Below are positions 33,101 to 43,140 of a stretch of 64,000 bases of DNA, one piece after another; the stretch's first letter is position 1, and each line of letters begins with the position of its first letter. Where the stretch lies: the NCBI GenBank assembly GCA_010093685.1, contig MU006217.1:24911-88910 (forward strand), in the 5' to 3' direction. The notes beneath the pieces were generated by a model. It made no database searches. It was not told the origin of the DNA and saw nothing but the letters and a program-made list of their open reading frames with translations. Made by a program: the position numbers and the translations under genes. This DNA comes from Ophiobolus disseminans. Lineage: Eukaryota; Ascomycota; Dothideomycetes; Pleosporales; Phaeosphaeriaceae.

Positions 33101-33250
33101 GCCACATCGCTGCTCGGGACAGGCAATGTGAATCTGTCCATCGAAAACAGAGATGGATGGACGCCCTTGGCGTGGGCAAAACAGGACAATCAAAACCCTA
33201 TGGTGGAGCTGCTACAACTGTATCATGAGAATTTCACAATTATATCGTAG
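27154..33250 (+). CDS. NLR-type receptor: PNP-NACHT-ankyrin, five exons, with assembly gap
   Basis: Exons: 27154-28129, 28200-28284, 28343-28395, 28458-28481, 28530-33250. The four introns (70, 58, 62, 48 bp) are GT...AG and keep frame throughout; the 24-bp exon 4 gives TPLSRQEQ leading into ECLNSLSFPEQEHRFDDI. The total is about 1,952 codons including the unread gap. Residues 1-325 are a PNP_UDP-like domain (LMVGIGGG, CFEMEAAGLMNSFPCLVIRG). A basic linker (SPTAKRRKTDGPGDP) follows. NACHT starts about residue 380, with Walker A WIQGDPGTGKSVLMKH (about 427) and Walker B IIFIDALDECG (about 536). An end-of-NACHT helical region (QLIHQSVADYL) precedes ankyrin repeats from about residue 897 to near the end. 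The last units are nearly identical. Domain order matches the gene at 1-2854. Sequence 31351-32240 is unknown (N). A role in recognition or incompatibility is inferred. Confidence 0.88.
31168..32850 (+). repeat. Tandem 102-bp ankyrin units of near-identical sequence
   Basis: The unit encodes GHEAVVKLLLDTDKVDVDAK plus TTDGSTPLLLAA-type residues, 34 codons. About two units precede and seven follow the N gap. Between units, changes cluster at a few codons (D/N at two sites, LLLAA versus LSWAA, D/E/N before G). Recombination-prone, internally conserved repeats of this kind are known in fungal NLR genes. Confidence 0.9.
31351..32240. other. Assembly gap (890 N) inside the ankyrin array
   Basis: 890 unknown bases. 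The coding frame agrees on both sides. The distance between the same codon (ACG of the TPL motif) left and right of the gap is 912 bp, which is nine 102-bp units less 6 bp. The stated length is therefore plausible but may be only an estimate. Confidence 0.95.
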
Positions 33251-33400
33251 CGCAATTTGCGCTCTTCATGGCATATGAAGCAGACGGACAGATGAAAAAG
33301 GCTGTAAAGCTGCTAGAGGCTGTAGCCAAGATCAAGACGCGCATTCTTCAATCAGGATACCCTTCGCCGCTGGTGTTGGTTAAAGCTTTGGCTGACGTGC
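33251..33400 (+). pseudogene. TPR-repeat relic directly after the NLR stop
   Basis: From about 33265 the plus frame reads LFMAYEADGQMKKAVKLLEA followed by VAKIKTRIL. This matches the kinesin-light-chain-like TPR repeats (AYxADGQxKxAVxLLExV) that form the C-terminal sensor of other fungal NLR proteins. Only about one to one and a half repeats remain. Confidence 0.6.
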
Positions 33401-33813
33401 GTCCTAAGCTACTGTATGTCTGGGTAAAACTCTGCAGTATCGCAGCTAGTTCTGGTAGCCCTATCATTTATTGTAGAAATAGAGCGTGCCTACATGATTA
33501 CTGTACGTCCATCTCGCCTTGCCCTGTTACAGTAAAGGCCAATATCAGCATTACTGTTATCAATTGTAGAACAACTCTACCTTAAGGACGATGCTTTCTG
33601 TTGCTCTCTGTGTTGCTGCAGCTGCCGGCTTTATGAGGCTCTTTTTTCGATGCTGCTGGACAACTGTATTTGATTATCACCAATCGACGATGACGTTTTA
33701 TGCATCTAATGATACTTTACTGGAGGCGGTATAGATTACGCGGTTACCCCTGCAAGACGCTAGTGTCAATGTAGAAGGGCCCCTGTTGAGTAGGCTGTGC
33801 GATAAGAACAAAG
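33401..33813. other. Between TPR relic and HET pseudogene
   Basis: No gene. The right end (33795 onward) begins the segment also found at 7263-7321. Confidence 0.4.
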
Positions 33814-35328
33814 CTAACTGCAGAACCGGAAACCGATTGTGCTCGCGACTGTATCGCCACTTTCTCCATTCCCAATCAGACCGCCACACATAGCTTGCCA
33901 AAATGCCCTCGCTTCCGACTTATACGTTGTGCAGGAACTTCGAGCATCTGCCGTGCGACGACATTTTTTTAGAACAGAACTCCACGTCTTGGCTGGGCTT
34001 GAGTTCTCTCCAAGTTCCAGGATTCTGTCTATCGTTATTATATTACTGCTTGACTTTCGGCGGTGTCTATCAACGGTCATTTCTGATTGACTTTGGCGAC
34101 CAGGGTCGTAGAGGTCTAAGGATAGGAAAGCGAAACGGATGCCTAGGGCCAACACGTCGTCTGTGCCTAATTCCACGCTCTAGTCTGGAACAAATGAGGA
34201 AGGGTGGATGCAACTAGGGTAGCGCTTGTAAACACAGCTGAGGATATCGAGGGATCTCGAAACATCAATTGAAGCTGTTACCATCTCTTCGTAAACCTCA
34301 TCCGCCAAAAGGTCATAGTTTGGTAGTATCATGTGCCGAAGAAGCATATCTGCAAGGCTCAACACGCCATAGATCTTGTCTCGCGGGTCATGTAATTTGC
34401 GACCCCTAAGCGCTATGAGGATGACGATGAACGAAGACTCTCCCGTTGCGTCAATATCGTGTATTTCCAGTGTATCATGTCGCATTATTCGAGCGTAAGC
34501 AATTTCCAAGTCGTTTTGATTCAAAACAGGGGCCCTACTGCAGCAGGCGTCAAAATGGTTCGAAAAGTTTTCAATAAAAGCGAAAACGACCTTTCGTTGT
34601 ATTTGGTGTTGCCCGCATCGAAATACGACATCTTGTGCTAGCAAATATTCTTGGACTGTCCACATTCGATGAAACTACCGTAGGTCAAAGAGCTTGACTA
34701 GATAGGACATGAGCATCTCGCTTCTAGCATTGAGGCCTCGGCAAACAGCGTGATGTGCCTGCGCAGGGTCATAATGAAGTTGTGGATCCGTGCTGATCAT
34801 CGCCATATACTCCATGATCACGTCGCATCTTTCCCATGCATCGCCGAGAAAGGCCACTACCGTTGTAGATGACTTGTAGATTCGATGCATTTGGGTGACT
34901 TGGCTTTGGCGCTCGCTTTGGTTGCCTTGGTTCATGCACAGTGCGTCTACCCAAAGTACGCGGGTTCGGTTCTGGAGGCGCAAGTATTTAAGAGCGCAAT
35001 GAAGATTTCTCGTTACCGTAAATTGGTGTCCTTCGACCTTGATTGGCACGGCGTCATGAGGGTCCCCCCATGTGTACGAGAGCGCTTCGAAACTTGGGGG
35101 ATCGTCTGAGGAGGCAACGCTGAACGTGCAACAAATCTCGTCACGACCCGCGCCATCAACGCTGATCGCAGGATATTTGAGGCTATCCTCAACTCCTGAC
35201 GCCGCGGCGTCTCCTAGAGAGATCTTTCCACCCTCGTCGGCGTCCAGCGGAAGTCAATGGGGGAGGCGGATCTCCCTGCGGTTCTCGTCCAGTGGGCTGT
35301 AAGAATATGTCGTCGTTTGAGCTTCCAT
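33814..35328 (-). pseudogene. HET-domain (heterokaryon incompatibility) protein with in-frame stops
   Basis: A single minus-strand frame from ATG 35326-35328 (MEAQTTTYSYSPLDENRREI) to TAA-side end 33814 contains the HET domain: FEALSYTWGDP, VTRNLHCALKYLRL, VLWVDALCMNQGNQSER and MHRIYKSSTTVVAFLGD. Then come FHRMWTVQEYLLA, LRGRKLHDPRDKIYGVLSLA and a C-terminal region with RAFWQAMCGGLI. Three stops interrupt it: TGA near 35255 (after RLPH), TAG at about 34679 (where R*FHRMWTVQE should be RWFHRMWTVQE) and TAG at about 34179 (after FVPD). All fit single C-to-T-type changes. HET proteins trigger cell death between incompatible strains; this copy is broken. Confidence 0.85.
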
Positions 35329-35600
35329 AGCATGGGGCTGAGACAGCCTGGTGGAGGCTGTTGCCTACTTCCCTGGCCAAAGGGATGCGTCAACGTGGCC
35401 GGCAAAGATGAAACAAAACGGGTTTGCCCGAGGGATTGTAGATGAATGAAAGAGCAGTTACGGCGTCTAATGTAGGATGGGTTTGCGTGAAAGTGCATGT
35501 GCGATAAGACGGCGCTGATGATGAATGTAAGCGCTGGGTGGCGCGGTTCCCTTCTGGGCGTGGCGCAAGAAAGTGGGGTTACGCAGTCCACATTGAAGCT

Positions 35601-36615
35601 TCAACTACCAACATCCTCCTGAGGTCCAGCAAAGTACGGAATATCGTTAGGTAAATCATACAGATCCCTCAACGAATACCTGTAATAATCGCTCGCTTTG
35701 AACACTTTCTTCGCATTAACATCCAGCATCGTCTCTCCCTCCACATGCTTGAACTTCACCCAGTTGGCCTTGACACTCGCATTCGGCCCCACTACAATCG
35801 GATCGAATACACCATCGTAGTACGAGTTCTCCACCAGCAAGCTCGTGTTGCCGCGGGCATATGTGCCGTAAGAAGTACAATTGCGGAAGTAATTGTTGTA
35901 CATGTGGCACATGTCCAGGTTGTCGGCAGATGGGTTCCGCGCGTTCGTGGAGTTGAAGAAGTTGTCGTTGATGGTGACCCTGGCGGTTACATTGGTTGTC
36001 CAACCGATGCCGAGCGCTTTGTTGTGCTCGGAGAGGATGCAGCTTGAGACGGTGATGTAGGTGGAGTCGCGACGAAGGTCGATGAGGCCGTCATTCATGC
36101 GCGCAAACTGATACTGTCAATTTAATGTCGAACATGACGGAACGGTAAAAGTATACCTTCATATGGTCGATCCAGATGTTCGTGCCGTTGTCAACCTGGA
36201 CGCCGTCCCAATCTTCGGTCTTTCCAGGCCAATCTTCAGGTATGCGCGTATCTGAAACCTGAAGGTTGCGCAAGATGATGTTCTTGGTGCCCTTGATGGC
36301 GAAGCCTCCTCCGATCAGGCCTGACTTCCTTCCGACACCTATGATCGTCTTGTCGTTCGCGATTGGGATCTCGTAGCCACGCTCGCCCGAGTTGATGAGT
36401 CCGTCTACTCGTACAATAAGAGATCCATTCGACGCAGCGTATGTCTTGAGCTCTTCCCAGGTACTGGCAACGACTGTTCGACCGCCCTTGCCACCGGTCG
36501 TTCCTCCGTTTAACAATGCAAAGCCATGGGCCACGTCTTCACAACGCTTGCACGTGGTGTTTTGCGATGCGACACAAGCCACGAATAGGAAGAGAACGCT
36601 CTTCATCCAATGCAT
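35601..36615 (-). CDS. Secreted pectate lyase, polysaccharide lyase family 1 (321 aa)
   Basis: Exons 36615-36157 and 36107-35601; 49-bp intron (GTATAC...TATCAG) joining DHMK|FARMNDGLIDLRRDS. The nearer AG (GACAG) would leave a stop, so the TATCAG acceptor is preferred. An N-terminal signal peptide (KSVLFLFVACVAS) is followed by the parallel beta-helix with GFAIKGTKNIILRNLQV, DWDGVQVDNGTNIWIDH, YITVSSCIL and NARNPSADNLDMCHMYNNYF, the last two carrying the usual Ca2+/catalytic Arg regions. It cleaves polygalacturonate in plant cell walls by beta-elimination. Together with the GH43 gene it suggests growth on plant material. Confidence 0.9.
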
Positions 36616-37154
36616 GATTGTGGTGGTTCAGTGGCACGAAGCACTTTGTCGGAAGTAGATTTTAAGTATACTCATACAGCTAGCATTCTGGCAGGGATGC
36701 CTTCTGCTCAAAACATTGGCATTCTTAATTGTACCCAAAGGAAAAATTGCAACGTCACTAGGGAAAAGGCGAGATGTCATAGTGGTCGCCTATTATTGAT
36801 CATGAAGTTTACGTCGCATCGTCAATTACGTTCCACCAATTAACGTGTGTTTGCCAGCAAATTTTCCGGGCCCTTCGTATCCTTCAAACATGTAATATTC
36901 AGACGCCCAGGCATGATTGTGCAGGGTTGAGCTAGATTGCAGCCTAAATAGTGACATACTTCGGCATCGTTCCTTGACCACTAAATCCGCAATCGGGGCG
37001 TGCAACGCCACATTCTCCGTTGATTCGACAAAGTGCTTGCCACTGCTTGGATATCTCGATGTTTAGGAATAAACGTTTCATTGTGCTCTTGACAAAGTCG
37101 TCAATCGTGCTAAGTACAACCAGAACACCCAGAACCGATGCTAAAACGTCCTCG
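36616..37154. other. Intergenic, promoter side of pectate lyase gene
   Basis: About 540 bp without a gene. It holds the 3' end of the GH43 gene and the promoter of the pectate lyase gene, both on the minus strand. Confidence 0.5.
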
Positions 37155-38801
37155 CTACCGAAACTCCGCGTACGCAAAGTGCGCTGGTTCAAGCACAGGC
37201 TGCAACTCTCCAACCGAGTAAAGTCCCATCATCATCCCCGTGAAAGGTTGGCCAATCTCCGGATTGCGCGTCATGATCTCGGTATTGACTTCTCCCAGCC
37301 ATATGCAATCTTCATTGTCGTCGTTTCGCGCCTCCCGGAATCCAAGCCGGTAGCTATTCGGCGTACAATCAATGCGCAAGGTCACTTCGCCATCTTGCGC
37401 AATGACCTTCTCGACTGACTTGCCATGATTCGATGGTGGGGTGTACCGTACGATCCTCTGGCTCTGACCACCGTCTTCCCGTAATGCGATCCCGACGCTG
37501 GCAAAACACGTGTAGTTCCACCAGACCACTGTTCCAGATTCAACTCGCGTAGTCTTTGGTTGAAACTGTAATCGAGTCTCCCAGGTTACTGGCCAATACT
37601 GCTGTTTGCGCAGGAAGAGCGTAGGCGATGTAGGCATGGACAACGTATATGACCCACCATACAACGTCAAATAGCCTGGGCGAGCTATTAGAGAGTAGTC
37701 TTTCTTGACCGGTGTGTCTGCCATGATGTCAGTTGAAGGTCTTTGGTTCGTCGATTCATGCTTACTCTTCCTGTACCAGCCAAGAGTGAACTCTTCACTC
37801 GTAAAGTCGTCCTTCCACGTCTTGATCTCTTCAAGCTCGTACATCCTGGGTCCTTGCATCTGTAAGGTGACAGGTTTGCCATCGTTGAATATCGGCCAGT
37901 CATTTTCCCAGCGAACGGGAAGTAACATCGACTCACGGCCGAACACGGAAGTCCGCCATTTCTCCCCTTCCTTCCGTGGGCGCACACCTAGACACAGCGC
38001 CCACCATTGACCTTCTACACCTTCAACAATGTCGCAATGTCCAGTATTCTGTATCTCATCATCGGTCGTGTTCCGCCACAGTGGGTTATGAGGTGCCATC
38101 TCCCACGGGCCGAACGGGCTTTCGCGACTTCGACTAACATACTCGCAATGTCCGCCTTCGGTGCCTCCTTCCGCGGTGAATAGATAGTAAAAGCCGTTCA
38201 GCTTGAAGAGGTGCGAGCCTTCCGCAATTCCGGATTTCGATTCTCGAATCATTTTGGGAGTTGAAGTCAAAGACCCAGTCTCGAGGTCGACAGTCGATAC
38301 ATGGATCGCAAAGTCTTTCAGCCTCGAAGTCGGTTCTCGGTCTACCTTCCGGTATGTCGAAGAGAGGTACAAAAGGCCGTCATCGTCCCAGAACAAGTCA
38401 AAGTCGAACCCGACCTGATCGAAGTACACCGGATCAGACCACGTGCTGTCATCCCAGATGTTGGCGGTTTTGACATAGAAGCCTCGTGGCCAAACACGAT
38501 CGTCGACCTGTGGGCGATACCTGTCGAAGCAATTCGTGATGATGTAGAAGACACCATCGTGATGACGGATTGTTGTCGCCCATACACCACCACCAGGCTC
38601 AGGCGTTTTGATATCCAGTTGCGACTTGCGCGTCAGCGCATGGCCGATGAGCGTCCACTTGATAAGGTCGTTACTGTGGTATATTGGGGCTCCTGGGAAG
38701 TATTCGAAACTTGATGTGACGCAAAAGAAGTCTTCGCCAACCCGGATGACCGATGGGTCGGGATTGAAACCTGATAGAATAGGGTTGATGTATGAGCCCA
38801 T
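37155..38801 (-). CDS. Glycoside hydrolase family 43 (beta-xylosidase/arabinofuranosidase type, 548 aa)
   Basis: Single exon from ATG. An N-terminal five-bladed propeller carries the three acidic residues expected for GH43: D15 in NPDPSVIRV (base), D135 in FDFDLFWDDDG (pKa/orientation) and E194 in GIAEGSHLF (acid). GGVWATTIRHHDGVFYIIT and GHCDIVEG also fit. Residues about 330-545 form the beta-sandwich seen at the C-terminus of GH43 xylosidases (SLIARPGYLTLYG, RKQQYWPVTWETRLQF, WWNYTCFASVGIA). No signal peptide, so it is probably intracellular, acting on oligosaccharides released outside. It neighbours the pectate lyase on the same strand. Confidence 0.92.
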   Translation of the reverse strand: MGSYINPILSGFNPDPSVIRVGEDFFCVTSSFEYFPGAPIYHSNDLIKWTLIGHALTRKSQLDIKTPEPGGGVWATTIRHHDGVFYIITNCFDRYRPQVDDRVWPRGFYVKTANIWDDSTWSDPVYFDQVGFDFDLFWDDDGLLYLSSTYRKVDREPTSRLKDFAIHVSTVDLETGSLTSTPKMIRESKSGIAEGSHLFKLNGFYYLFTAEGGTEGGHCEYVSRSRESPFGPWEMAPHNPLWRNTTDDEIQNTGHCDIVEGVEGQWWALCLGVRPRKEGEKWRTSVFGRESMLLPVRWENDWPIFNDGKPVTLQMQGPRMYELEEIKTWKDDFTSEEFTLGWYRKSKHESTNQRPSTDIMADTPVKKDYSLIARPGYLTLYGGSYTLSMPTSPTLFLRKQQYWPVTWETRLQFQPKTTRVESGTVVWWNYTCFASVGIALREDGGQSQRIVRYTPPSNHGKSVEKVIAQDGEVTLRIDCTPNSYRLGFREARNDDNEDCIWLGEVNTEIMTRNPEIGQPFTGMMMGLYSVGELQPVLEPAHFAYAEFR

Positions 38802-39938
38802 TGTCGAAGTCGTAGTTGTTCTTGTGGCTAAGATGTTGCATTCGCTTCAACTTCAATCAGAACTTCCGGGACTGTGCCTTCATCACATGCTGCACTGGAG
38901 CTCGATGTGAGACGGATACGAGATTTACCCACTAGTCAAGCATGTCACCGGGTGCGGCTCTTGTCCGTCAACTTTGTCGTTGGAGCTTGTCGAAGGAGCG
39001 GGGAGAGTCCCGATTGATTTTTCCACCAATCAGACCAATTATCAGCCGGAATTCCGATGCTTCGGTGCTCGGGGTAGTTGGCAGAGATCGTTATGCGGGA
39101 AGATGCGGGCGCTCGAAAGACACGATGCGCGCTAAAGCTGAGGGGTAGCTTCGCCATGTTCCTGCTGCTGCTGCTACTGCTGCTGGGTCTACTCCAGCCT
39201 TGTCTGATCTTACGATGTGACGATGAATATGCCTCCGAAGAACAAGTCTGCACCCATGTTCGATATCTTTGAACAGCAATGAAAGACGATGAAGAGTTGT
39301 CCAGTCGTCATCGTCAATCTATTCATTGTAAGACGCATGGTTGTGGAGATCGCAGACACCGCTCTACTTCCGATCGTCTGCGCTCGAATCTTCTGATCAG
39401 GAAGTCCACTATGGCTAGTCGACCAGCGGCTTCCAGGTGTGAGACAGCGCAAAAGCGGTGCAGCATGAATACAAAATCTGGAGCTGTATGAGACCAAGTC
39501 GATTCATCGATTCAGAAGCGCATGCGTAGAGTGCTTCTACAGCCAAAAATGAAAGAAGCCTTAACGATAGCGCCGTCGCGGTCGTAACCAGGGCCTTTGG
39601 AGGTTTGAGCGAGGACAAGTCGCGAAACGTCACGATCGCGATCGTCTTTATAACGGCCTTCTTTGCAATCTGCCTGAAGCCTTCGTTAGCTGCGTCTTCG
39701 TGAAGGTGGACTTGTGAGATCTCAGCACAATTGCGCAGACTCAAGCCACCGCCATTTCATTACAGGCGCCGAACGACGATAGTTGCTAAGATCCTAATGA
39801 TTACCGTTCGATGCAGTGCTGAGTACTGGGACTCGTGACAGAAGCTTCGATATGGGCATCGTCAATCGCGACGGTGCGTCGAGTCGGAAAATGCCGTGAG
39901 TAGAATATCTCATAGTATTAATCCCACTCCCAACCCTT
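38802..39938. other. Intergenic
   Basis: About 1.1 kb with no supported gene. Short frames in all phases; a small CTG-rich run lies at about 39160-39190. Confidence 0.5.
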
Positions 39939-42100
39939 TCAAGAATCATTCTCATCCTCCCTCCTTCTCTGTCTATTAAGCTCATCAATAACCTTCTTAC
40001 CACATGCCAGCACCTCCAACGTCCGACTCTTATTATCATGGTCTCTCGTTTCCGGCACCAAAAAGTACGTTGTAATCGCACCGGCCACCATAAACGCGCT
40101 CATAACTTGCAAAACCTGGCCAAAGTGGTTCTTCTCCCACTGGTACTGATCTTCCGTACTCTTCGACTTGAAAGCGTACGCCAGGAAGATTTGAACGAGC
40201 CACGAGCCGAGTTTGCCGGAGGCGGCGGCGATGCCGTGGCAGGTGCAGCGGTAGCGTGTTGGGAAGATTTCGGCTGGGATCTGCGTCGGGTAAGCACTCT
40301 AATTCTTGCAACGGCGAATAGAGGTGCTTACGATGAATGTGGTGACGTTCGGTCCCAGGTTGAACGCGATATGGCTCAGCACATATAGCACAATCAGACC
40401 AGTCCGAGCGCCCTCCAATAGCTTCGTCCATGCACTACCTGTTACGATGAACAGCACAAACAGCACCACAAAGCCATAGAGTTGAATGGTCTTGGGTGAG
40501 ACGTGCTTCACGATCTTAATCATCAACAAGCCGCCAGTAATTGTTCCGATCGAGACCATGACGAGGGTGTGCAAGCTGTTGTCGCGGAGGGTGGCGTATA
40601 CGGAAGGAAATCCTTTTTCAGCGTTCGGCTCTTCCCAGATGTGGCTGACAATCTGAGGAGAGGAGAGGCCCAGGCCGTAAACTTCGGAGCTTGTTAGCGT
40701 ACATCAAGAATTGGGAGCCGAAGAACGTACATGCAAAATCGAGGAACAACCAAGCCAGCGATGTCCCTAGAAGATACTGCCAGTTGCCCTCTGTGATGAA
40801 GAATTTCTTTGCGTCTTCCATAGAAGCCAGTGGAGGAACAAAATTTGGGTCGCCGGGTGGAAGCTGATGCTGTCGGGTGGAATGCCGGTGGAGGTTCGTG
40901 TTGCTCGGCCTTCGCTCAGACTCGCTGTCACTGATAATGTCGTCGTCGGGTCCTATCTCAGAACATGTCGAGGTACGCCTTGAGATATGAATCTGCGGAG
41001 TGACGGGTATCATCTCAACATTCCCATGTTCAGGCTGTAACTCTGGCGCACCATAGTAGTTTGCGGTATCCTTGAGTGTACCCTGCGTGTTCTGGAGGAT
41101 ATCTAGAGTGTATCGAGGCGATTCTGGGATTGTAAACCGAAAAAGCAGAGCAATGACTGCCGGGATGATGCCAATTCCCACTACAAGCCTCCAGAGTCGG
41201 TCGATGGCGCGGAAACATTCGTCGTCCTTAGGGTCGCAATAATGCATTCGCCGTTCGATCTGGGGTTTGTATGCTTCAACGGCAGCTAAAGAGAGCACGT
41301 TGGCGAGTAATTGGCCCACCGGCTGCGCAAAGAAAACCCAGCTCAACATGCGAGCACGATATTTGCGGGGTGCAAATTCGGCAGTGATGACCTTGGCCGA
41401 TGTTAGTAGCAATTCGCGCACTTAGATCCCAAAGATCACATACGGCACTTAATGGATAGTCCGCCCCTATCCCGACTCCTGTTAGTGTTGTTAGCAAGGT
41501 CATAGTCTATGAGAGTGGTGGTGGACACCGGGGTGACGTACCCATGATGGTTCGCCAAGCGACAAGCCAACCTCCAATAGCCATACTATTCCTCTCCCCA
41601 TTTGAGCTCATGAGCAGGAACATTGTACCGACAATGATTATAACTAACTCTAAACCATACATCTTTCGTCTTCCCAGGACGTCGGCGGCATAACCAAACC
41701 CAACCTGACCAAACATGGTGCCGGCGAGCGTAGAGCACATCATGGCCGTCTTGATCGACGAGGGCACCGTCGGTACTACGTTCGGATCGTTACTTGGCCA
41801 GTAAACATACGCAAGCATAGGCGTAACGACGTTGAGAGCGAATAGTCCAAATGCATCGGTCAGGAAACCTATGCCAGCGACAACAACCACCCAAACCTGG
41901 AAGGGCGCTTGATCGATTGTTTGTAGCGTCCATTTTCGTCGCTTTGCTTCCTGTTATCGTTGTCAGCTTCCAACTTGCTCGGAAGATGCGTTGAAGACCG
42001 TCGTTGTGTATTGGGTTGTACATACAGGAATCCCTTCACCTCCAGCGAGCAGATTTTCCACACCGATCTGGCGACCTCCGACCCATTTCCGAAGACCCAT
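39939..42100 (-). CDS. MFS phosphate:H+ symporter-type transporter (623 aa, six exons)
   Basis: Exons (minus): 42100-42026, 41950-41542, 41478-41444, 41391-40731, 40681-40332, 40280-39939. The introns are 49-75 bp, all GT...AG, and every junction keeps frame. The joined protein carries the phosphate-transporter hallmarks: GIGFLTDAFGLFALNVVTPM, GFGYAADVLGRRKMYG, WRTIMGVGIGADYPLSAVIT|AEFAPRKYRAR (split over a 35-bp exon), ESPRYT, FLDFAFYGLGLSSPQIVSHI, FNLGPNVTTFIIPAEIFPTR and RYRCTCHGIAAASGK. A long central cytoplasmic loop (about residues 280-370) contains a Ser/Arg-rich and acidic stretch. About twelve membrane segments. It resembles PHO84-type high-affinity transporters, but substrate is inferred from family. 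Confidence 0.9.
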
Positions 42101-43140
42101 GGTACTAAACAGGGCTGGGAGTTAATAGTGCGACTGTGATAGAACACGAATGAAGTGTTATAGCAATGTTTGAACTGTGGGCTTGTTGCGTGAGGTCATC
42201 GCTAGGTTATGAGGGTTGATGCTATGGGAGTGCGATACTCCAGCCTCCACCACTTTTCCGTACCTGAACGAGGCTCTGTAAAAAGGACTGCACTGCCCGA
42301 GGCAAGTAAGTACACCGGTGAGCAATTTAAGGTGCATAGGGCCTGGCGTCCTCCTCCGCGCTTCAGCACGCTCGCATTCATCCGTGGGATCTGGCGCAGG
42401 GCCTGTGGGCTTGAGCGATCGAGATTAGTTCGATACAAAGAAGGCGCATGGAAACCTCAGCCAGCTTCTTTCAATCATTCGGTGACCGTAAGCAGCGATG
42501 ATGTTTGCCGTATCTTACCTTTAACAACTACCCACCCGGCGAGGCGCTTACAGGCGCATCAAAGCCGTTGGCAAAAGCTCACCGGGTGCATAAAAGGATA
42601 TTTTGAGGCGCAAAGAATGTTCTTGTGCGACTCATTCGATAAATCCACGGGGTCCTGCTCATATCCGGGGCCAAAATGTGGAAGTTGATGTTGGCCGTTC
42701 GCTTCCCCACGTGGTGGCTTGCGGTGATCTCATTGCCTCGCCAGAAGCTGCGATGCCTATTCGAATGCTTCAGCGCACCGCCACATATTTCAATACGAGC
42801 CGGCATTCACCTACTGATAAGCTCAGACGCGTTCAACAAGCAGTCGGGACCGATGAGCGTTGGCGTCGGTGCGGCCTGGTCTGCCACATGGAGCGCATGG
42901 GCAATATGCTAAGCCCCCGCACACGACAGCGGTCCGCCCTTAGGGTAGCCCTGCGAGGACCCAGGCAGATTCCCTGATATTGGGAAGGGGCTCAGGCGAC
43001 AGTTCATACAACTCTCGATTCTCAGCGGGAGCCAGTGCTCCAGCGACAGCGTTCCCCGTCTTTTGCGCGCAGTCGAAGTAGTGCATGAGAAGCCGTCAAG
43101 GCATAAAAGCTGCGCTTGAGTGCGGCACAGAAGCACCGCT
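42101..43140. other. Divergent intergenic region between transporter and 43141 gene
   Basis: About 1 kb shared 5' region of two divergently transcribed genes. A long open frame at 42209-42688 (plus) has no family features and I do not call it a gene. Confidence 0.5.

Noticed and set aside
36108..36156. First AG of the pectate-lyase intron (GACAG) as acceptor
   Set aside because: It would introduce a stop soon after; the following TATCAG joins the family motif in frame.
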